Positions 58,835-64,000 of a stretch of 64,000 bases of DNA are shown here, piece after piece. This DNA is from Flavobacterium sp. HBTb2-11-1 (GTDB lineage Bacteria > Bacteroidota > Bacteroidia > Flavobacteriales > Flavobacteriaceae). The notes below the pieces were generated by a model. The model was not told the DNA's origin and made no database searches. It saw nothing but the letters and a program-made list of their open reading frames with translations. The position numbers were made by a program, and so were the translations under genes. The stretch is from positions 124,001-188,000 of the forward strand of contig NZ_WUMO01000003.1 in the NCBI RefSeq assembly GCF_009826975.1, given 5' to 3'. Numbering within the stretch: position 1 is the stretch's first letter; each line of letters opens with the position of its first letter.

Positions 58835-59050
58835 AGCCACGAATTCACGAATTAATCAGATTAAATTAAGAATAAAATCTGCTAAATTTCCCAAATCTGC
58901 GAGAAAAAATTTCACGCAGATTTAAAAAGATAAAAGCAGATTAAGCAGATTTTTTAAAATTTAGATCTGCGCAAATCTGCCAAAATCAGCAGAATTTGCG
59001 TGAAATAAAAACATAAAGATTATAAAAGAAAAATTCGTGAATTCGTGGCT
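58835..59050. repeat. Nested inverted-repeat element
   Basis: Perfect 19-bp outer arms (58835-58853 and 59032-59050; AGCCACGAATTCACGAATT) enclose a second inverted repeat of the TTTCACGCAGATTT/AAATTTGCGTGAAAT family, with further AATCTGC words between. The outer arm matches the repeat at 13545 and the inner one matches the fields at 41581, 60649 and 63299. It occupies most of the gap before the GH140 gene. Confidence 0.8.
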
Positions 59051-59088
59051 AACAAACTCAAAAAACATAAATTCAAAAACAACCCAAA

Positions 59089-60492
59089 ATGAATCTGAAA
59101 ATTAAATCTTTATACGCTCTTAGTATAAGCTTTATGTTGACAGCACAAAGCGGATTTTCGCAATCTGCCAAAACAAAAGCATCTCTGCCTGAAATCAAAG
59201 TATCTAAAAATCAGCATTATTTTGTAACCGAAAACGAAAAACCATTTTTCTGGCTAGGCGACACAGGCTGGCTGGCATTCGGAAAACTGGACAGAGCAGG
59301 AATTGAGAAATATTTCAAAGACAGAAAAGAGAAAGGATTTAATGTAGTTCAGGTTATGGTTTTGCATAACATCAATGCGGTTAACGTTTATGGCGCTAAA
59401 GCTTTAATAAACGAAGACGTTTCAAAACCGTTGATTACGGCTGGAAATGATTTCAAAGATGCAAAACAATACGACTATTGGGATCACGTAGATTATACTT
59501 TAGACGTAGCTCAGAAAAACGGAATCTACGTTGCCATGGTTCCAGTTTGGGGAACAAACGTTTCAAAAGGAAATAAAGTAAGCAAAGAACAGGCAATAGT
59601 TTATGCTGATTTCTTGGCCAAAAGATATAAAAACAGAACCAACGTAATCTGGCTAAACGGTGGTGATACACACGGAAACGAATTTCAGGATATCTGGAAT
59701 GCCATCGGAAATACTTTAAAAACCAACAATCCAAACCAATTAGTGACTTTTCACCCGTTTGGAAGAACCGATTCTTCAGAAAACTTCCATAACGAAAAAT
59801 GGTTAGATTTCAATATGTTTCAATCTGGACACAGAAGATACGATCAGGATTCTATAAAAACGAATTTCAAAGAAGACAATTACAAGTTCGTTCTTAGAGA
59901 TTTCGAATTGAAACCAATAAAACCTTCACTTGACGGAGAACCATCTTACGAAGGAATTCCACACGGTTTACACGATACGCTTCAGCCAAAATGGACAGCA
60001 AGCGATGTTCGTCGTTACGGATATTGGTCAGTTTTATCAGGTGGAGCAGGCTACACATACGGACACAACGCTGTAATGCAAATGTTCAGAAAAGGCGATA
60101 AACCAGCGTACGGAAACAAAGAATTATGGACATCAGCTATCAATGCACCAGGAGCAAAACAAATGGTTTACATTAAGAAATTAATGGAAGAGTTTCCGTT
60201 TTTAGAAGGAACTCCAGATGTTTCTTTAGTGGTAAATCAAGGTGAGAAATACGATTATATTCCAGCGATAAGAGGAGAAAAATACGCTTTACTTTACACC
60301 TATAACGGAAGAATAATAGAAGTAAAACTTGGAAAAATTGCTGGAGATAAATTCGAAGCAACTTGGTACAATCCAAGAAATGGTAAGAAAACTAAAATCG
60401 GAACATTTGATAACAAAGGAACTCAAAATTTTCAACCCGCTGGCAAAAAAGAAGATGGTAATGACTGGGTTTTGATTTTGAAATCAAAGTAA
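59089..60492 (+). CDS. Secreted GH140 apiosidase-family enzyme (DUF4038)
   Basis: A 467-aa protein with a signal peptide (LSISFMLTAQSGFSQ). A TIM-barrel DUF4038 domain (about 40-370) begins HYFVTENEKPFFWLGDTGWLAFGKLDRAGIEKYFKDRKEKGFNVVQ. D193 (WLNGGDTHG) and E284 (LDGEPSYEG) are the likely acid/base and nucleophile. A small C-terminal collagen-binding-2-like domain follows (about 375-467, YNPRNGKKTKIGTF). GH140 was defined by the Bacteroides apiosidase that cleaves D-apiose-galacturonic acid in rhamnogalacturonan-II. It is the strongest single clue that the PUL targets apiose-bearing pectin. Confidence 0.85.
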   Translation: MNLKIKSLYALSISFMLTAQSGFSQSAKTKASLPEIKVSKNQHYFVTENEKPFFWLGDTGWLAFGKLDRAGIEKYFKDRKEKGFNVVQVMVLHNINAVNVYGAKALINEDVSKPLITAGNDFKDAKQYDYWDHVDYTLDVAQKNGIYVAMVPVWGTNVSKGNKVSKEQAIVYADFLAKRYKNRTNVIWLNGGDTHGNEFQDIWNAIGNTLKTNNPNQLVTFHPFGRTDSSENFHNEKWLDFNMFQSGHRRYDQDSIKTNFKEDNYKFVLRDFELKPIKPSLDGEPSYEGIPHGLHDTLQPKWTASDVRRYGYWSVLSGGAGYTYGHNAVMQMFRKGDKPAYGNKELWTSAINAPGAKQMVYIKKLMEEFPFLEGTPDVSLVVNQGEKYDYIPAIRGEKYALLYTYNGRIIEVKLGKIAGDKFEATWYNPRNGKKTKIGTFDNKGTQNFQPAGKKEDGNDWVLILKSK

Positions 60493-60503
60493 CCACACAG
60501 TTT

Positions 60504-60735
60504 GTCATTCCGAGGAACGAGGGCACGAGCGATAGCGAACTGGCGAAGCAATCACACTCGAGAATCGACAAAGATTGGAGAATTACTTTACGGAATTTCT
60601 AGTGAGATTTCTCCTTCGTCGAAATGACAAAAAATAAGAATAAAATATTTCACGCAGATTTAAAATGATTTAAGCAGATTCTGCAGATACTTTAAATATA
60701 AATCAGTGTTAATCTGCAAGATCTGCGTGAAACCA
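60504..60735. repeat. GTCATTCCGAGG element (copy 6) and CGCAGATT field
   Basis: The left end (60504) reads GTCATTCCGAGGAACGAG and the right end CCTTCGTCGAAATGAC at 60628, so this copy has one diverged arm. It is followed by TTTCACGCAGATTTAAAATG (60649 on) with AATCTGCGTGAAACC at 60720-60735, an inverted repeat. The two elements fill the 254-nt gap; no promoter was seen. Confidence 0.75.
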
Positions 60736-60746
60736 AAAAATAAACT

Positions 60747-62315
60747 ATGAAAAATATACTAATAATACTCTGCTTCATAACCGGATTAAGCACCGCTTTT
60801 GCACAAGACGGTTGGATAAACATCCTAAAGGAAGGCGGAAACAACAAAGGAATAAAATGTACCCAAGCCATTCAGAATGCCATTGAAAAAGCATCTAAAA
60901 ACGGCGGAGGAACTATCTTTTTCCCAGCGGGAGAATATTTAACCGGAGCTTTAACATTAAAAAGCAACATCACGATTCGCTTAGATTCTGGAGCGCTTTT
61001 AAAGTTCTCGGAAAACTTCGATGATTTTCTGCCTTATGTAGAAATGCGTTACGAAGGAATTGTGATGAAAAGTTTCCAGCCCTTATTTTATGCAAAAGAC
61101 GTTGAAAACATCACCATCACAGGAAGAGGTATAATCGACGGACAAGGAAAAGCGTGGTGGAATGAAGTGTACCGAATTGAAAGCGCCAAAGAACCTTTAC
61201 CTCCAACAAAATACCAAACGATGTGGGAAGAGCAAAACAAAGGTCTTTACACAGAACCGTATTACAAAAGAACGGTTGACAAGAAATTCTTCAGACCTTC
61301 TTTCTTTCAGGCTTACAACTGTAAAAATATTATGATTGAAGGCGTGACTTTCCAAAATTCACCATTTTGGACCATTAACCCAGAATTCTGCGATAATGTA
61401 ACCATTACAGGAATTTCGATCTTCAATCCGCATTCGCCAAACACAGACGGAATCAATCCATCTTCGTGCACTAATGTTCACATTTCAAACTGCCACATCA
61501 GCGTTGGAGATGACTGTATTACCATCAAATCAGGAAGAGACGGAGACGGTCGTAAATACGGAAAAGCTACAGAAAATGTAACCATCACAAACTGTACGAT
61601 GTTAAGCGGTCACGGCGGAGTGGTTATTGGAAGTGAAATGTCGGGAGGAATCAAAAAAATCACGATTTCAAACTGTGTTTTTGACGGAACAGATCGCGGA
61701 ATTCGTATTAAATCGGCTCGTGGAAGAGGTGGCGTTGTAGAAGATATTCGTGTAGATAATATCGTCATGAAAAACATCAAAGAAGAAGCCATCGTTTTGA
61801 GTCTTTTCTACGATAAAGGAACTACAGTTGAACCTGTTACGGAGAAAACACCGATTTTCAGAAACATTCACATGAGCAACATCACGGCTTCAAACGTAAA
61901 CAAAGCTGGACAGATTCTTGGAATTACTGAAATGCCAATTCAAAACATCACTTTCTCGAACATCAATATGGACGGAAAAGAAGGTTTTACGGTAAATACA
62001 GCAACAGATGTTGAATTTCACGATGTAAAAGTGAACGCAACTGTAGGCTCGTCTTTCAAAATATCCGATTCAAAAAATGTGATTTTAGACAATGTTGGAT
62101 CTTCAACAGCCATAAAAGGAGTTCCAGTTATCAAATTAGATAATGTTTCGAATGCGTTGATCAACAATAATTTTCCATTCAATCCAACCGATATTTTTAT
62201 CGAAGCCAATGGAAAAGACACTAAAAATATTTTCCTAAAAAATAATGTGCTTAACAATGTAACCACAGCGATCAAAAAAGGAAAAGATTTAGATAAAAAA
62301 GCTATTACAGAATAA
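60747..62315 (+). CDS. Secreted GH28 polygalacturonase-family hydrolase
   Basis: A 522-aa protein with a signal peptide (LCFITGLSTAFAQ to 20), then a beta-helix. Full GH28 signature: N232-T-D234-G (SPNTDGINPSSC), D255-D256 (VGDDCITIKSG), G288-H289-G290 (LSGHGGVVIGSE) and IRIKSARGRGG. An internal insert (about 140-185, rich in Tyr/Lys/Trp) shapes the substrate site, as in exo-acting members. Hydrolyses alpha-1,4-galacturonic-acid links or terminal galacturonic acid. It resembles the GH28 at 11747 in motif order but keeps the classic NTDG, whereas that one has NGDG. Confidence 0.92.
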   Translation: MKNILIILCFITGLSTAFAQDGWINILKEGGNNKGIKCTQAIQNAIEKASKNGGGTIFFPAGEYLTGALTLKSNITIRLDSGALLKFSENFDDFLPYVEMRYEGIVMKSFQPLFYAKDVENITITGRGIIDGQGKAWWNEVYRIESAKEPLPPTKYQTMWEEQNKGLYTEPYYKRTVDKKFFRPSFFQAYNCKNIMIEGVTFQNSPFWTINPEFCDNVTITGISIFNPHSPNTDGINPSSCTNVHISNCHISVGDDCITIKSGRDGDGRKYGKATENVTITNCTMLSGHGGVVIGSEMSGGIKKITISNCVFDGTDRGIRIKSARGRGGVVEDIRVDNIVMKNIKEEAIVLSLFYDKGTTVEPVTEKTPIFRNIHMSNITASNVNKAGQILGITEMPIQNITFSNINMDGKEGFTVNTATDVEFHDVKVNATVGSSFKISDSKNVILDNVGSSTAIKGVPVIKLDNVSNALINNNFPFNPTDIFIEANGKDTKNIFLKNNVLNNVTTAIKKGKDLDKKAITE

Positions 62316-62376
62316 AAATCGATGAGTCAACTTTGTCAAAGTTTCAAGCTTTGACAAAGTTTAAACGCAACATAAA

Positions 62377-63294
62377 ATGAAAAAAATATTCATTATACTA
62401 ACTCTTTCGCTTTTTGCTGTGAGTTATTCGCAGAAAAAGAAAGATTTATATCTTTTTACGTCGTTTAGAGAACCAGCGACAGAAGGTTTATATTTGGCAT
62501 ACAGCGAAGACGGATATAACTGGAAAGGATTAGAAGGATCATTTTTAAAACCAGAAATCGGAGCCAGTAAAATTATGCGTGATCCATCAATCACAAAAGG
62601 AGCATACGGAATCTATCACATGGTTTGGACAACCGATTGGAAAGGCGGAAATGGTTTTGGTTATGCAAGTTCGAAAGATTTAATTCATTGGTCAGAACAA
62701 CAGTATATACCCGTAATGAAAAACGAACCAGAAGTGGTAAATGTTTGGGCACCAGAGATTTTTTATGATGATGTAAAAAAAGAATACATAATCATTTGGG
62801 CATCTACAATTCCGTTCCGTTTTGAAAAAGGAGTGGAAGACGAGAAAAACAATCACAGAATGTATTATGTAACGACAAAAGATTTCAAAACGTTTTCGGA
62901 TGCAAAATTATACTACGATCCAGGTTTCAGCGTAATAGACTGCGTGATTGTTAAAAAAGGAAAAAAAGATTATGTTTTGGTTTTAAAAGACAACACAAGA
63001 CCCATGCGAAACATAAAAGTAGCTTTCGGAAAATCGCCTTTAGGGCCTTTTCAAAAAAGTTCTGAACCTTTGACAGAATATTTATCAGAAGGGCCAACGG
63101 TGGTAAAAGTCGGTAAAAATTGGTTGTTGTATTATGACAATTACGGTTCAAAAAATTATAAAGCGTTAAGCACAACAGATTTTGTTCATTTTGAAGATGT
63201 ATCGTCCAAAGTAAGTCTTCCAGAAGGACACAAACACGGAACGATTACAACAATCTCTGCAGACGTTTTAAAAGAATTAATTGAAAAGAAATAG
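62377..63294 (+). CDS. Secreted GH43-family glycosidase
   Basis: A 305-aa protein with a signal peptide (LTLSLFAVSYSQ to 19) and a single five-blade beta-propeller. Likely catalytic acids are D69 (IMRDPSITKG), D188 (FSVIDCVIV) and E238 (LSEGPTVVKV), with WAPEIFYDDVKKEYIIIWAS at about 124-143. GH43 enzymes invert alpha-L-arabinofuranosyl, beta-xylosyl or galactosyl links. With no added domains it is a compact exo-enzyme. Preceded by a TTTGTCAAAG...CTTTGACAAAG hairpin in the 61-nt gap after the GH28 gene. Arabinose removal from pectin side chains is the likeliest role. Confidence 0.85.
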   Translation: MKKIFIILTLSLFAVSYSQKKKDLYLFTSFREPATEGLYLAYSEDGYNWKGLEGSFLKPEIGASKIMRDPSITKGAYGIYHMVWTTDWKGGNGFGYASSKDLIHWSEQQYIPVMKNEPEVVNVWAPEIFYDDVKKEYIIIWASTIPFRFEKGVEDEKNNHRMYYVTTKDFKTFSDAKLYYDPGFSVIDCVIVKKGKKDYVLVLKDNTRPMRNIKVAFGKSPLGPFQKSSEPLTEYLSEGPTVVKVGKNWLLYYDNYGSKNYKALSTTDFVHFEDVSSKVSLPEGHKHGTITTISADVLKELIEKK

Positions 63295-63298
63295 TTAG

Positions 63299-63424
63299 AA
63301 AAATTTCACGCAGATTTAAAATGATTTAAGCAGATCAAGCAGATTTTTAATCTCTATAAAATCAGAAAGATTAAAATTAAATCTGCGTAAATCAGCGAAA
63401 ATCTGCAAAATCTGCGTGAAACAA
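63299..63424. repeat. CGCAGATT inverted repeat field
   Basis: TTTCACGCAGATTTAAAATG at the left and AATCTGCGTGAAAC at the right, with AATCAGCGAAAATCTGC words between, bounding the gap before the last gene. Nearly the same left arm occurs at 60649. Confidence 0.75.
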
Positions 63425-63436
63425 AAAAAATATAAA

Positions 63437-64000
63437 ATGATTGCTTTCCAAAACATAAAAACCAACATCATCACAGCCACAATTCTTTGGGCGTGTACGG
63501 TTGTAAATGCCCAAAACGACATGGTGCGTTATGTTGGCAAAACACTTTCAAACATCGATTACCATCACGGAATGTTAAGTCCAGCAGTTGGAGTTCACGC
63601 GACGCAAATCATGCGTGCAAGTCGTGAACATCCAGAAAAAGCAGATGGTTTCGGATGGACATACAACCACCAGCCAATGATGGCGTATTGGAATAATTCT
63701 TTTTATCTGCATTATTTAAGTGATCCTTCTGGGGAACATATTCCGCCAAGCCAAACTTTATTGATGACATCTAAAGATGGAGTAACTTGGACAAAACCAG
63801 AAGTGATTTTCCCAATTTACCGAATTCCTGACGGATGGAAAAAAGAAGGAGTAGAAGGAGTTGCTAAAAATCTCGATGCGATCATGCACCAGAGAATGGG
63901 CTTTTACATTTCAAAAGACAAACGACTTTTTGCTTTGGCTTATTACGGAATTGCAATGGATGAAAAAGATGATCCAAACGACGGAAAAGGAATTGGTCGT
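63437..64000 (+). CDS. 5' part of a secreted sialidase-like beta-propeller protein (partial)
   Basis: The frame starts at the ATG at 63437 and runs open to the window edge (188 codons). MIAFQNIKTNIITATILWACTVVNAQ is a signal peptide. The mature start has DYHHGMLSPAVGVHATQIMRASRE, then GWTYNHQPMMAYWNNSFYLHYLSDP and LLMTSKDGVTWTKPEVIFP, an Asp-box-like propeller blade. I recognise a sialidase-type propeller superfamily but not the family. Polysaccharide lyases and glycosidases acting on rhamnose-glucuronate or other acidic linkages share this fold (PL27 is one candidate). It continues the PUL gene order. Confidence 0.65.
   Translation, partial: MIAFQNIKTNIITATILWACTVVNAQNDMVRYVGKTLSNIDYHHGMLSPAVGVHATQIMRASREHPEKADGFGWTYNHQPMMAYWNNSFYLHYLSDPSGEHIPPSQTLLMTSKDGVTWTKPEVIFPIYRIPDGWKKEGVEGVAKNLDAIMHQRMGFYISKDKRLFALAYYGIAMDEKDDPNDGKGIGR

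Overview
The window is from a low-GC Bacteroidota chromosome, most likely a Flavobacterium (F. johnsoniae-like). The evidence is a SusC/SusD pair, flavobacterial promoter elements (TTG - about 19 nt - TAnnTTTG), A-rich leaders instead of Shine-Dalgarno sites, many secreted Carbohydrate-Active enZymes, and gaps packed with short palindromic repeats. The content is almost entirely plant-pectin use: a large pectin polysaccharide utilisation locus (PUL) plus sugar uptake and sugar-acid catabolism. No rRNA, tRNA, CRISPR array, phage or insertion sequence was seen.

Left part (1-13.4 kb). After a partial gene and a bidirectional terminator, a minus-strand operon (8208 down to 341) encodes, in order of transcription: a signal-less solute-binding-protein-like protein, a CaiB/BaiF CoA-transferase, a second CoA-transferase, a second solute-binding-like protein, a Gfo/Idh/MocA oxidoreductase, a MaoC hydratase and a FucP-type symporter. 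Each CoA-transferase overlaps its solute-binding-like partner by 1 or 4 nt, and no ABC permease or ATPase is present. This is the best candidate here for an undescribed system. Divergent from it lie a zinc alcohol dehydrogenase, an SDR and a COG3618 lactonase, which fit a non-phosphorylating L-fucose (or L-galactose/L-rhamnose) oxidation route. A minus-strand GH28 gene follows; it and the operon share a LacI-type operator.

Middle part (13.8-21.6 kb). A plus-strand unit encodes a beta-helix hydrolase (GH141-like) fused to a RhaM-type mutarotase domain, a Gfo/Idh/MocA oxidoreductase and a sodium/sugar symporter. A bidirectional terminator separates it from a minus-strand MFS exporter, which is divergent from an AraC-type regulator.

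Right part (22.2-64 kb). All genes are on the plus strand and form the PUL: GH78, two beta-propeller proteins, GH2, GH106, SGNH esterase, GH95-like, PL1, GH127, CE8, then SusC/SusD, PL1, DUF3826, PL1, DUF6298 protein, GH140, GH28, GH43 and a truncated sialidase-like gene at the edge. Rhamnosidases, a galactosidase, an arabinofuranosidase, an apiosidase, galacturonases, pectate lyases and a pectin methylesterase together point to complex pectin, with rhamnogalacturonan-II side chains as a good candidate.

Three transcription units (starting at 13823, 22178 and 45684) share a direct repeat CAGGA-N5-CAGGR placed exactly 22 nt upstream of a -7 box, with no -33 TTG. This looks like the activator site that ties the PUL together. 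The regulator itself (HTCS or AraC type) is not obviously in the window.
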